Shown here: piece by piece, positions 8,318 to 16,147 of the stretch
Layout of the letters: each line of letters opens with the position of its first letter
Numbering within the stretch: position 1 is the first letter of the stretch
Assembly: GCF_000161455.1 (NCBI RefSeq)
Contig: NZ_CM000745.1
Coordinates: forward strand, 2,187,954-2,218,698
DNA: 30,745 nt
Source of the DNA: Bacillus pseudomycoides DSM 12442
GTDB lineage: Bacteria > Bacillota > Bacilli > Bacillales > Bacillaceae_G
Direction of reading: 5' to 3'
Position numbers and translations under genes: made by a program
Notes under the pieces: generated by a model
Database searches by the model: none
Seen by the model: the letters and a program-made list of their open reading frames with translations, nothing else
Told to the model about the DNA's origin: nothing

Positions 8318-8568
8318 GTGTTACATAAAAAACTATATACATTTGAATCCAGTGGAGCTTGGAAAAGTGATATAAAAAAGTTTTTATTAGATTGGGATTT
8401 GAAATATAAAATAAGTGGAATTTGAATTATTTAAAAGGAATAGTAGATTAGAAAGGATCTAGAAGAGGATGTGAAGTACTTACGAAGAATAAAGAATTAA
8501 TAAGGTATTTACATAAAAAGTGGATTCCATGTTATGAGCGAAAAAACATTGGTGAATTATTCAAATGA
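8318..8568 (+). pseudogene. Decayed small gene, unrecognised
   Basis: A GTG at 8318, with GAGGAG nine bases upstream, opens a 35-codon frame (LHKKLYTFESSGAWKSDIKK and on to ISGI) ending at TGA 8423-8425. A one-base shift there continues as NYLKGIVD, a TAG, then GCEVLTKNKELIRYLHKKW and further to a TGA at 8566-8568. The intact ribosome binding site plus lysine/tryptophan-rich coding-like text in two frames points to a former protein of about 83 residues, broken by one frameshift and one nonsense codon. The family is not recognised. Confidence 0.5.
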
Positions 8569-8592
8569 AAATAGGGGGAAGTGAAAAGTGTA

Positions 8593-9300
8593 ATGAAACG
8601 TATTGCAATTGTATCCGCATGGGAACCAGAGCTTACATACTTGTATCAGTATTATCCAAGCCATCGTGTAGAAAAACGAGCTGCTTGGGAATTTCATTTT
8701 CATTCTATAAATGAATTAGAAATAATCTCTGTAATTACTGGTGTTGGAAAAGTGAACTGTGCTAGTTGCGTACAGTTACTAATAAGTGAATTTAAGCCTG
8801 AACGGTTATTTATGACAGGCATTTGCGGAAGTTTATCTGAGAAAGTAAAGAATGGTCATATTGTTGTTGCACTTAACACACTACAGCATGATGTAACCGC
8901 TGCGGGAACAGGAACGGATAGTTTCGATTTATATACTGGTAGAGCAGCTCCTATTGAAACAACGAAATACCTTGTAAGACAAATAAAAAAAGTGCGTGCT
9001 TATGATCCAGTACATTTTGGAACTTTCATATCCGGAGATCAGCGTATTCGCAGTACGGAAATGAGATATTTACTACATACTGTATATGGTGCAATAGCTG
9101 TTGATCAAGAAATAGCTGCTTTTGCATACGTATGTCATGTGAATAAAAAGCCTTTTCTTTGTTTGAAAGCAGCTTCAGATCAGGCAAATGATAAAACTGT
9201 AGAGGAACAAAAGGTGTTTAAAATGTTAGCCTGTGAGAGAGCATGTGAATATTTAATTGCGTTTTTACGCGTTTACGAATTAACTACATCTCATCAATAA
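8593..9300 (+). CDS. Nucleoside phosphorylase-family protein (MTA/SAH nucleosidase-like)
   Basis: Protein of 235 residues from the PNP/UDP phosphorylase superfamily, close in pattern to 5'-methylthioadenosine/S-adenosylhomocysteine nucleosidase. Family landmarks seen in order are TGVGKVNCA, TGICGSL, HDVTAAG, SGDQRI, the active-site region VDQEIAAFAYVC with its Glu, and ASDQAND with the catalytic-type Asp. The Met normally before the active-site Glu (VDMEG) is Gln here and the Gly is Ile, so substrate preference may differ from the housekeeping enzyme. ATG 8593 is preferred; GTG 8581 would abut the GGGGG ribosome binding site with no spacing. It is followed closely by an NAD(P)-binding protein gene. 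Confidence 0.83.
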   Translation: MKRIAIVSAWEPELTYLYQYYPSHRVEKRAAWEFHFHSINELEIISVITGVGKVNCASCVQLLISEFKPERLFMTGICGSLSEKVKNGHIVVALNTLQHDVTAAGTGTDSFDLYTGRAAPIETTKYLVRQIKKVRAYDPVHFGTFISGDQRIRSTEMRYLLHTVYGAIAVDQEIAAFAYVCHVNKKPFLCLKAASDQANDKTVEEQKVFKMLACERACEYLIAFLRVYELTTSHQ

Positions 9301-9346
9301 TACGATGTATAAATCTATATCCTTTAAAAGGAGCCTAACTTTAGTC

Positions 9347-9982
9347 ATGAAAATAATAAATAAAGTAGCAATTATTGGTGCAAACGGAAAGGCTGGTAAA
9401 TACCTTATAACTCAAGCACTACAAGAAGGATACTTTGTACGTATTCTCACACGAAATCCACAAATATTTAAAATATCGCATAAACATTTGGAAGTTGTAA
9501 AAGGAGATGCTCGCGATATTTCTGCAATACGTCGATTACTACAAGGCTGCAAGGCTGTTATTAATGCAGTGGGGAAACCTAAAAAAGAATCATATATATT
9601 TAGTACGGTGACAAATCATATTTTAAAAGTAATGGAAGAATACAGAATCAAGCGATATATTCTTGTTTCTGGAGGATCATTGGATGTACAAAGAGATCAA
9701 AAGAGTATATTAAATAAACTAGGAGCAATGTTATTTCGTGTGTTTCTTTCGAATATGATGAAAGATAAGTATAAGGAATTACAAGTGATACAAAATAGCA
9801 ATGTGGATTGGACTATTGTGCGGTTACCTTTTGTTGTAGACGGACAAGGGAGTGGTAAAATCAAAGAGAGTATCAGAGATTTACCAGGGATTAAAATTCA
9901 AAATGGAGATATTGCGCCGTTTGTTATAAAGCAAATTAATGATGAAATGTATAGCAGAAAATGTCCATTTATTTCAAATTAG
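9347..9982 (+). CDS. NAD(P)-binding Rossmann protein (NmrA/atypical SDR)
   Basis: Protein of 211 residues resembling atypical short-chain dehydrogenases of the NAD(P)H-binding / NmrA type. The dinucleotide-binding loop is GANGKAG at 11-17. VRILTRNP follows at the end of the second strand, and GCKAVINAVGKPKK covers the fourth strand. YILVSGGSLD and WTIVRLPFVVDG match the family's later landmarks. It is shorter than full SDR epimerases. ATG 9347 is chosen because AAAAGGAG lies upstream and the Rossmann strand starts straight after; an ATG at 9305 would add 14 residues. Its function is not predictable. Confidence 0.8.
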   Translation: MKIINKVAIIGANGKAGKYLITQALQEGYFVRILTRNPQIFKISHKHLEVVKGDARDISAIRRLLQGCKAVINAVGKPKKESYIFSTVTNHILKVMEEYRIKRYILVSGGSLDVQRDQKSILNKLGAMLFRVFLSNMMKDKYKELQVIQNSNVDWTIVRLPFVVDGQGSGKIKESIRDLPGIKIQNGDIAPFVIKQINDEMYSRKCPFISN

Positions 9983-10008
9983 TGGGAAAGGTAGATGAAA
10001 ATTTTACT

Positions 10009-10860
10009 ATGTTTCATTATAAAAAATGTAGCGAAGCAGATATAGATTTAGTATACGAAGCTTTTCGAGATGGTTTTTCTGATTACATTATAAAGATGGA
10101 AGTTTCAAAAGAAGACTTTATAAAAAGATTTTTCGGTCCAGAAGGTAATAAACTTGAGTATTCTTATATAGCGTTGGATGAAAATAAATCAATTGGAGTT
10201 ATACTTGGTGGAATTAAAGAATATGAAAGTATAAAAACAATGCGATGTGGCACATTAGCGCTTCATCCGGACTATCGTGGGGTTGGCGTTAGTCATAAAT
10301 TATTTGAATTTCATAAAGAAGAAGCGATAAAAAATGGATGTCAGCAACTTTTTCTTGAAGTCATTGTCGGTAATGATAGAGCGATTCAATTTTATACGAA
10401 GTTAGGGTATGAAAAAGTATATGATCTGTCTTACTATAATTTGAGGGACACTTCTATTTTGACAAGTAAGAGTGTACAAAATATAGAAATAAGGAAAATT
10501 AAGTTTGGCGAATTTCAAAACGGGATACAAAAATGGTTAAACTTCCATATAAATTGGCAAAATGATATCGATTATATGGAGAAAACTGAAAATAATACGT
10601 ATTATGGAGCTTATATTAATGATGATTTAAAAGGATGTATATGTGTTAGTGACAATGGTAAGATAAGTTTATTATTTGTTGATAAAAAATATAGAAGAAT
10701 TAGAGTGGCTACAAGTCTATTACAAACTGTAAGCAAAGAATTACAGCTTCCCAGTCTTTCTATTGGATTCCCTAATAATGGTTTACTTGAAGGATTTGTA
10801 AAAAAATGCGGATTCGAGAAGAGTTCGTTGGCTCAGTATGAAATGTATTATACATTGTAA
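10009..10860 (+). CDS. Tandem GNAT acetyltransferase
   Basis: Protein of 283 residues with an N-terminal GNAT domain and a second degenerate GNAT-like half. The first domain shows GTLALHPDYRGVGVSHKLFE (acetyl-CoA loop RGVGV) and FLEVIVGNDRAIQFYTKLGY. The second shows LLFVDKKYRRIRVATSLLQT, where the usual R/Q-x-x-G-x-G/A loop reads YRRIRVA, then GFVKKCGFEKSS. The second half may therefore be structural. The start at 10009 (MFHYKKCSEADIDL) matches where such proteins usually begin; an upstream in-frame ATG at 9961 would overlap the preceding gene by 22 bases but has no ribosome binding site. The acceptor is unknown. Confidence 0.8.
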   Translation: MFHYKKCSEADIDLVYEAFRDGFSDYIIKMEVSKEDFIKRFFGPEGNKLEYSYIALDENKSIGVILGGIKEYESIKTMRCGTLALHPDYRGVGVSHKLFEFHKEEAIKNGCQQLFLEVIVGNDRAIQFYTKLGYEKVYDLSYYNLRDTSILTSKSVQNIEIRKIKFGEFQNGIQKWLNFHINWQNDIDYMEKTENNTYYGAYINDDLKGCICVSDNGKISLLFVDKKYRRIRVATSLLQTVSKELQLPSLSIGFPNNGLLEGFVKKCGFEKSSLAQYEMYYTL

Positions 10861-11029
10861 CGTTTAGAGGAAAATAGAAAAATCTTTTAGCTGCATACTT
10901 TCAAAGAAACTGAAGGATTTATATTTTTATAGACATCATAAGTTTTTATTTGCTTTTTCATGTGTTTTGTGTGAAATTTTAAAAAAACGGGCATATGTTT
11001 GTTTTTCGAGTTTAAATGGAGGTATGACT

Positions 11030-11527
11030 ATGTTAGCTCTAATAGAGAAAATAGATAATGAATATGTAGCTCAATTTAACCGTTCATTAAATCATGCAGT
11101 AGAACAAGTTTGGGCTGTATTAACAGAGAATGATAAACTAGCAAGATGGATGCCAAACCTTTATGTAGAGAATCTACGAAAAGGAGGTATTATAAAATTT
11201 GATATGATGGATGGCTCAGGGAATTTTATTGATATCAATATTTTAGACTGTCAAGTAAATTCTGTATTAGAATTTACTTGGGGAGAAGATCGTGTTCGAT
11301 TTGAAGTACATAAAAATCCAGATGGTTGTCTATTAATATTAAAGGAATTTATTCATGAAATAAATGAACACACACCAAAAGATTTATCTGGATGGCATAT
11401 ATGTTTAGAAATTTTTTCTGCTGTATTAGATGGTCATGACATGGATTTTCCAAAAGATGAATGGGAAAAATGGTATAAAAGATATAAGTTAGTAATTAAT
11501 AAAATCGAAAATAATGATTTAAATTAA
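11030..11527 (+). CDS. SRPBCC (AHSA1/START-like) domain protein
   Basis: Protein of 165 residues with the Bet v1/AHSA1 helix-grip fold pattern, a hydrophobic-ligand-binding family. FNRSLNHAVEQVWAVLTEND is the typical opening strand and helix, LARWMPNLYVENLRKGGIIKF follows, then LEFTWGEDRVRFEV and a C-terminal helix region with SGWHICLEIF. ATG 11030 has a strong GGAGG at 11018-11022; the frame is open further upstream but without a comparable site. No ligand or catalytic residue can be named. It is preceded and followed by non-coding DNA. Confidence 0.85.
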   Translation: MLALIEKIDNEYVAQFNRSLNHAVEQVWAVLTENDKLARWMPNLYVENLRKGGIIKFDMMDGSGNFIDINILDCQVNSVLEFTWGEDRVRFEVHKNPDGCLLILKEFIHEINEHTPKDLSGWHICLEIFSAVLDGHDMDFPKDEWEKWYKRYKLVINKIENNDLN

Positions 11528-11990
11528 TCGTATTATTATGTGATAATTACAGATTAAAAAAGCTTTTATCGTGAAATAAAAACTATTGATTATATATGAT
11601 GAATGAAATAAATACAGAAAAGAGTACATAATTGTTAACAATAATAAAAAACAGCACATAAGTTTGATTTGCAATGTTCTCGACAAAAAATGATTAAATT
11701 ACATTTCTCTTAGATTGATTAACTGATGCCTAATACAAAAAGCAACAAAACAGGAGAAAACTTGCTTTGTTGCTTTTTAAATACACTTAAATTTCATAAA
11801 GAGGAACACAGTGTAGATTGCAATATAAATGTAAAATTAGCACAAATTATCAAAAAAAACTTTTGTTTGAATTATAAAATGTGAATATACAGAGGGTTGA
11901 GGAATGTATCACTTTGAAAGAATACAAAACCTAAATATATTGAAAAGAACTTATAAGACCAATTAAGGAATAACCTAAGGAGAGAATAAA
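11528..11990. other. Intergenic region, 463 bases
   Basis: AT-rich non-coding stretch. Apart from the terminator at 11737-11778 and the AAGGAGAG ribosome binding site of the next gene, I see no coherent coding text or repeat in it. Confidence 0.5.
11737..11778. terminator. Terminator hairpin
   Basis: Perfect 13-bp inverted repeat AAAAAGCAACAAA / TTTGTTGCTTTTT with a 16-nt loop. It lies about 210 bases after the SRPBCC gene and before the next GNAT gene. Confidence 0.75.
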
Positions 11991-12569
11991 ATGAATATTG
12001 AAATGGTTTTTGGAGATTTCCCAGTATTGGAATCTGTTAATCTAGTATTAAGAAAAATCGAAGAGGTACACTTACAGGAATTATATTCGATCTACGACAA
12101 TGACAAGGTATTTGAATATTGCGGTATCATTCCTAAACATAACTTACAAACGGTAAGAAAGATGATTGGTCATTTTGATAGGGATTATCATAAAAAAAGC
12201 AGAATTAAATGGGGTATCTTTCAGAAGAATCAAAGTGATAAATTGGTTGGAATTATTGAATCTATGGATTTTAATCAAAAAGTGAACATGGTATCTATTG
12301 GATACTTTTTGGCAGAGGATTATTGGGGTAAGGGCATTGCAACTGAATCTGTTCGTATGGTAGTAAAATTTTTATTTGAAGAAGTTAATGTAAACAGAAT
12401 TCAAGCGGAGGTCATGCCTGTAAACGAGGTTTCAAAGAAAGTCCTCTTAAAGAACGGTTTTATAAAAGAAGGGGTGTTAAGACAAGCTTCTTTATGGTCT
12501 GGTAAAGGAGTGATTGATTTAGAAATATATGGAATCCTTAAAGAGGACTACATACAAAATTTCAATTAA
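11991..12569 (+). CDS. GNAT family N-acetyltransferase (RimJ/RimL-like)
   Basis: Acetyltransferase of 192 residues of the ribosomal-protein-alanine / RimJ-RimL-like group. It starts with the usual SVNLVLRKIEEVHLQELYSI. The acetyl-CoA binding loop is seen in FLAEDYWGKGIATESVRMVV (WGKGIAT), then VNRIQAEVMPVNEVSKKVLL and KNGFIKEGVLRQAS. CTAAGGAGAG precedes the ATG. It is monocistronic by context. The acceptor substrate is unknown; members modify protein N-termini, polyamines or antibiotics. Confidence 0.88.
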   Translation: MNIEMVFGDFPVLESVNLVLRKIEEVHLQELYSIYDNDKVFEYCGIIPKHNLQTVRKMIGHFDRDYHKKSRIKWGIFQKNQSDKLVGIIESMDFNQKVNMVSIGYFLAEDYWGKGIATESVRMVVKFLFEEVNVNRIQAEVMPVNEVSKKVLLKNGFIKEGVLRQASLWSGKGVIDLEIYGILKEDYIQNFN

Positions 12570-13152
12570 AATGATACACCTATTTATTTTCATCTCGCTT
12601 TAATGGGATAAAATTTAAAGAAAGAAAAAAGTTAGGTAGTGGATAAAGCCGCGCTGATTAAAGTTTCACTTTATCAAGGATAGAAGGATAGTGTTAATGT
12701 AGGTGTTATTAAATCTGATTATATCAAGATTTTATTATGTAATTATAATACCTTAAAAATAGAATTATAGATACAATTAACCCCCTAGGTAATGGAGAAT
12801 TGATACTCACGTTATGTCATTGTTTAAATTAAATTTGTTCTTCGAAATAATAGTAATATATAGGAGAGACTAATGTTTAAAATAAGAGGTTTTTCAAAGC
12901 TATAATGAACAGAGTGGAGAAATGAAACTTTGGAGTCGTCCTGATTTTTTTATTATTTAGTTCTTATTATTATGAAAAACTTTTTTGCGAGGCAATATGT
13001 TTTTCTGAAACCATTTTATACGCAACTTGTTATATCCAAGTTCCAATGTTTTTATATTTATTTTATATTCGAACTACAATCATTGTGGTAATATATTTTA
13101 ATAGAGTATATTTTTACCAAATTACTCTTAACATTATCATAGGGGGATACAT
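12570..13152. other. Intergenic region, 583 bases, possible small remnant
   Basis: Mostly featureless AT-rich DNA. At 12636-12770 a plus-strand frame reads VVDKAALIKVSLYQG, a TAG, then KDSVNVGVIKSDYIKILL and on to a second TAG, which could be a decayed gene end, but the signal is weak. A TAGGAGAG site before ATG at about 12872 opens only ten codons. AGGGGGAT before 13153 is the ribosome binding site of the next gene. Confidence 0.3.
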
Positions 13153-13959
13153 ATGAAAAAAAGAATAGTTTCAGTTATTTTATCGTCGGCTATTTTATTT
13201 CCTACTATTTCACATGCACAGGAAAATTCTAAGCAAGAAAAACAGAATCAAAGATTTCAAAAAACACCTGCTGTACAACAGCAAAAATCAATTCATATAA
13301 AAACAGAACTTTCACCAGAAATAAGGAATAGTGATATTAAAGGAAATAAACATGGTATTCAATACTCTAACCAAGAACGTAATACGGTCAAAGCTCCAAG
13401 AAATGGATGGTTCTCTTATAATGGATACTGGTATTATTTTAAAAACGGATCGTTATATCATGGTTGGCTACAAGACGGAGGGAAATGGTATTTTTTATTG
13501 AATGGTTCCGGGGCAATGGCAACAGGATGGTATAAGGTGGATGGCAAAAACTATTATTTTAATTCCAGTGGTCAAATGCAGACAGGTTGGGTACATGACG
13601 GTGTAAGTTGGGCATATTTTAAAGCGGACGGCTCACAGCAAACTGGTTGGTTTCAAAATGGTGGGTATTGGTATTATTTACCTAAAGATAAATATATGAG
13701 TACTGGCTGGAATCACATTGATGGAAAGCTTTATTATTTTAATTCCAACGGTCAAATGCAAACAGGTTGGGTACATGATGGTGTAGGTTGGGCTTATATG
13801 AAACAAGATGGATCACAACATGTTGGATGGTTAAAATATGATGGCAAGTGGTATCATTTTTATGCAGGATATCATATGACTAGAGGTTGGATTTTATTAG
13901 ATGGTTATTATTATTATTTTGATGCAAATGGTATTTTACAATATTCTCAGAAAGCTTGA
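13153..13959 (+). CDS. Secreted cell-wall-binding repeat protein
   Basis: Exported protein of 268 residues. A signal peptide is seen (KKR, hydrophobic core, then ISHA with likely cleavage before QENSK at about 22). Residues 23-82 are a polar Gln/Lys-rich linker. From 83 to the end are choline-binding/glucan-binding-type repeats (CW_binding_1 pattern: GW, then an aromatic cluster such as YWYYF, then NG). The Gly-Trp pairs fall at 85, 104, 125, 145, 165, 185, 205, 225 and 245, an almost exact 20-residue period, giving nine units. Two 60-residue blocks are near copies (YYFNSSGQMQTGWVHDGVSW and YYFNSNGQMQTGWVHDGVGW), as are their DNAs at about 13549 and 13729, indicating recent internal duplication. 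There is no hydrolase or other catalytic domain. AGGGGGAT precedes the ATG. Confidence 0.88.
   Translation: MKKRIVSVILSSAILFPTISHAQENSKQEKQNQRFQKTPAVQQQKSIHIKTELSPEIRNSDIKGNKHGIQYSNQERNTVKAPRNGWFSYNGYWYYFKNGSLYHGWLQDGGKWYFLLNGSGAMATGWYKVDGKNYYFNSSGQMQTGWVHDGVSWAYFKADGSQQTGWFQNGGYWYYLPKDKYMSTGWNHIDGKLYYFNSNGQMQTGWVHDGVGWAYMKQDGSQHVGWLKYDGKWYHFYAGYHMTRGWILLDGYYYYFDANGILQYSQKA
13561..13800 (+). repeat. 180-bp internal tandem duplication in the wall-binding gene
   Basis: DNA from about 13549-13620 recurs nearly unchanged at 13729-13800 (AATTCCAGTGGTCAAATGCA versus AATTCCAACGGTCAAATGCA), exactly 180 bases apart, equal to three 20-residue units. Confidence 0.75.
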
Positions 13960-14085
13960 TGTAATTACATAGAAGGAATTTTCTACCCTTTCTTAATGAG
14001 TAGGAGTTTATGAGGATTTGTTTATTGAGATTCGATCCCTAGAAGAAGATTTTAATAAGCGGTGTTATCTGATTAAAAGTGAAGG

Positions 14086-14128
14086 GTTAAAACGAAAAAG
14101 CACATCATTGTGCTTTTTTCGTTTTAAC
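14086..14128. terminator. Terminator hairpin
   Basis: Inverted repeat GTTAAAACGAAAAAGCACA / TGTGCTTTTTTCGTTTTAAC with one bulged T and a TCAT loop. It can end the wall-binding gene transcript on the plus strand and the decayed minus-strand fragment at 14161. Confidence 0.75.
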
Positions 14129-14160
14129 AATCATTTAATAGTTCAGTTAGAAGTAAAAGC

Positions 14161-14310
14161 TTATCCAAAAATATCAAGGCCAATCACTTCATTATTAGCC
14201 TCATCGACGACCAAGACAATTTGTTCAGCAAATATCTGAAAGGATCGAATAGTTATTGATTCCTTTAAATCATCATATAAATACCAATCAGTTGGTGTTT
14301 TGCTTGTAAG
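14161..14310 (-). pseudogene. C-terminal remnant of a small minus-strand gene
   Basis: A 49-codon minus-strand frame encodes TPTDWYLYDDLKESITIRSF and then ends QIVLVVDEANNEVIGLDIFG before a stop. The ending (V-D-E-x-x-x-x-V-I-G-L-D-I) resembles the last two strands of DUF2283-type small proteins. Immediately upstream the frame is closed by two TGA codons, while the adjacent frame has ATG-ATG, suggesting a frameshift near the start. A terminator lies downstream at 14086-14128. No ribosome binding site is seen. Confidence 0.4.
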
Positions 14311-14363
14311 TCATCATCTTGAAAGAAATATAATATTATTATGTAAACTAATAATGATAAACT

Positions 14364-14404
14364 AAGACTCTATTTTGAAAAATATAATTTCAAAATAGAG
14401 TCTT
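14364..14404. terminator. Terminator after M3 peptidase gene
   Basis: Perfect 17-bp inverted repeat AAGACTCTATTTTGAAA / TTTCAAAATAGAGTCTT with a 7-nt loop, 41 bases after the peptidase stop codon on the minus strand. Confidence 0.8.
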
Positions 14405-14444
14405 TTAGTACAGGTTAAATTAAGTAAAACGTAGGCTTAATTAC

Positions 14445-16130
14445 TCATATTTTTTCTAATAACGCTAATTCCTCTTCAACAAAACACATCAAATCCTTAA
14501 TTGTTTCACCAGAAAAGTCAAATCGAATTCCAGCTGCTTCATATACTGTTTTTACAGACTTAGAACTACCTAAAGATAAAGCTTTTTTATAGTTTTGCAA
14601 TGCTTGCTGAGGGTTTTCTTTATATTGTTTATACATTTGTAAAGCGCCAATTTGTGCAATTGCGTATTCAATATAATAGAAGGGTACTTCAAAAATATGT
14701 AGAACAGATAACCATTGTGCGACGATCCAATTTTTATAGCCATCTGTATTTACGATGCTTGAATTATATAGAGAAGAAAGTTCTAAAAACTTAGCATTTC
14801 TTTCTTCGACAGTATGAGTTGGATTCTCATACAACCAGTGTTGAAATTGATCAATAATCAGTGTAATTGGTAAATACTCTATAATTTGTGTTAATTGTTC
14901 TCGCTTAGCTTGTTTAAAATCTTCTTGATTATTATAAAAAACATCCCAGTTGTTCATTGTAAATAGTTCCATTGTCATACTTGCTAATTCAGCAGTCTCC
15001 ATTGGTAAATGTTGATATTGATGTATCGAAATATCTTTCATTAAATCATGATGAATACAGTGACCCATCTCATGTAAGAAAACAACAACATCATCTTGTG
15101 TTTTTGTTAAATTCATAAAAATAAATGATAACTTAGATGCGGGTAAATATTCACAGAATCCACCAGGTGCTTTCCCTTTTCTGCTTTCCAAATCTAGATG
15201 GTTATGCATTTTTTCTAGAAGAGCTGAAAAACTTGAATCAATCTCTGCGAAAAGTGTTTTGCTTTTTTCTATTAATTCATTTTCATTTTTTACAGGGTGT
15301 AAAGGTTTATGATCTGCAGGTACAGCATGTATATCCCACGGACGTAACGTATCTACCCCAAGCTTTTCCTGTAATTCTTTATGCATTTTTTCTTGAAGCG
15401 GCACAACGTATTTACGAATAGATTCAGCGAATTTATTGCATTGTTCGGCCGTATAATCAAAACGCTCGTATTTTTTAAACATGTAGTCACGATAATTCAT
15501 TAAACCAACGTTCCTAGCTTTTTTTGTTCGAAGCACAATTAACTGATTTAAGATTTCTTGAATTTCATTCTCTACGGATAAAAACTTTTCAGAGATAGCA
15601 GTCATCGCTTTTTGACGAATGCTTCGATCAGAATCTTGTAGATATATTCTTAATTCAGAAAGGTTTACCTCTTCACCGCCCCACATAGAAGAGAGATTAC
15701 CAGTGATTTCAAAATATCTTGTTATTAACTCATCTTCAGTAACCTCTAAACTAATATTTTCTTCGTTAAAGAGGCTTCGAATGTTTTGGATTTTTGTATC
15801 TAAGAATCCAAACTGAGAGGGATCTAACTGGAAGCGATAGGGTGATTCATAATATTTTTGATCTAGTAGACTTTTATAACGTTTTAATGTAGGCTGTACA
15901 TTTTTTTGATCAAAGTCAAAAGCTTCTTTTACCTTTATATCATTTGTATTTCGTTGAAAAGCAATATAATGTTGCATGAGTTGCTCATTGATAGAATTTA
16001 AAGTCTGTGATTGTTGTATTAACCAATTCTCAAGTTCTTGATTAGAAGATATTGATACGTTTAATAATGTATCCAATTCTTTTGTTAGTTCAGCTATATT
16101 ACTAATATTAATAGGCATTACCTGCTGCAT
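14445..16130 (-). CDS. M3 family oligoendopeptidase (PepF-like)
   Basis: Cytoplasmic zinc metallopeptidase of 561 residues of the M3 (oligoendopeptidase F / thimet) family, which cleave short peptides. The zinc site HEMGH is His353-Glu354-x-x-His357 in VVVFLHEMGHCIHHDL. The third ligand is a Glu at about 381 in METAELASMTMEL. The N-terminal 200 residues are the usual helical lid, and GAPGGFCEYLP-like text before the zinc site (KGKAPGGFCEYLP) is typical of the family. It lies 17 bases behind the EamA transporter gene, hence one operon, read from a promoter that carries the TGTACCGGTACA operator. Involvement in processing a compound handled by the transporter is inference. Confidence 0.9.
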   Translation of the reverse strand: MQQVMPINISNIAELTKELDTLLNVSISSNQELENWLIQQSQTLNSINEQLMQHYIAFQRNTNDIKVKEAFDFDQKNVQPTLKRYKSLLDQKYYESPYRFQLDPSQFGFLDTKIQNIRSLFNEENISLEVTEDELITRYFEITGNLSSMWGGEEVNLSELRIYLQDSDRSIRQKAMTAISEKFLSVENEIQEILNQLIVLRTKKARNVGLMNYRDYMFKKYERFDYTAEQCNKFAESIRKYVVPLQEKMHKELQEKLGVDTLRPWDIHAVPADHKPLHPVKNENELIEKSKTLFAEIDSSFSALLEKMHNHLDLESRKGKAPGGFCEYLPASKLSFIFMNLTKTQDDVVVFLHEMGHCIHHDLMKDISIHQYQHLPMETAELASMTMELFTMNNWDVFYNNQEDFKQAKREQLTQIIEYLPITLIIDQFQHWLYENPTHTVEERNAKFLELSSLYNSSIVNTDGYKNWIVAQWLSVLHIFEVPFYYIEYAIAQIGALQMYKQYKENPQQALQNYKKALSLGSSKSVKTVYEAAGIRFDFSGETIKDLMCFVEEELALLEKI

Positions 16131-16147
16131 GAAAAATCCCTCACTTT

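Noticed and set aside
13020..13150. PlcR box or other virulence-regulator site before the secreted wall-binding protein
   Set aside because: I looked for TATGNANNNNTNCATA-type palindromes and found none upstream of this gene.
13420..13940. CRISPR-like or tandem DNA array
   Set aside because: The periodicity is 60 bases, in frame, and encodes the 20-residue GW repeats; the units are diverged and have no spacers.
14018..14239. 73-codon plus-strand ORF after the wall-binding gene
   Set aside because: It runs straight through a strong terminator hairpin (14086-14128), has only a TTG start without a convincing ribosome binding site, and lies antisense to the more protein-like minus-strand remnant.
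15137..15421. Plus-strand ORFs inside the M3 peptidase gene
   Set aside because: Shadows of the minus-strand peptidase, whose zinc-site motif and length fix the true frame.
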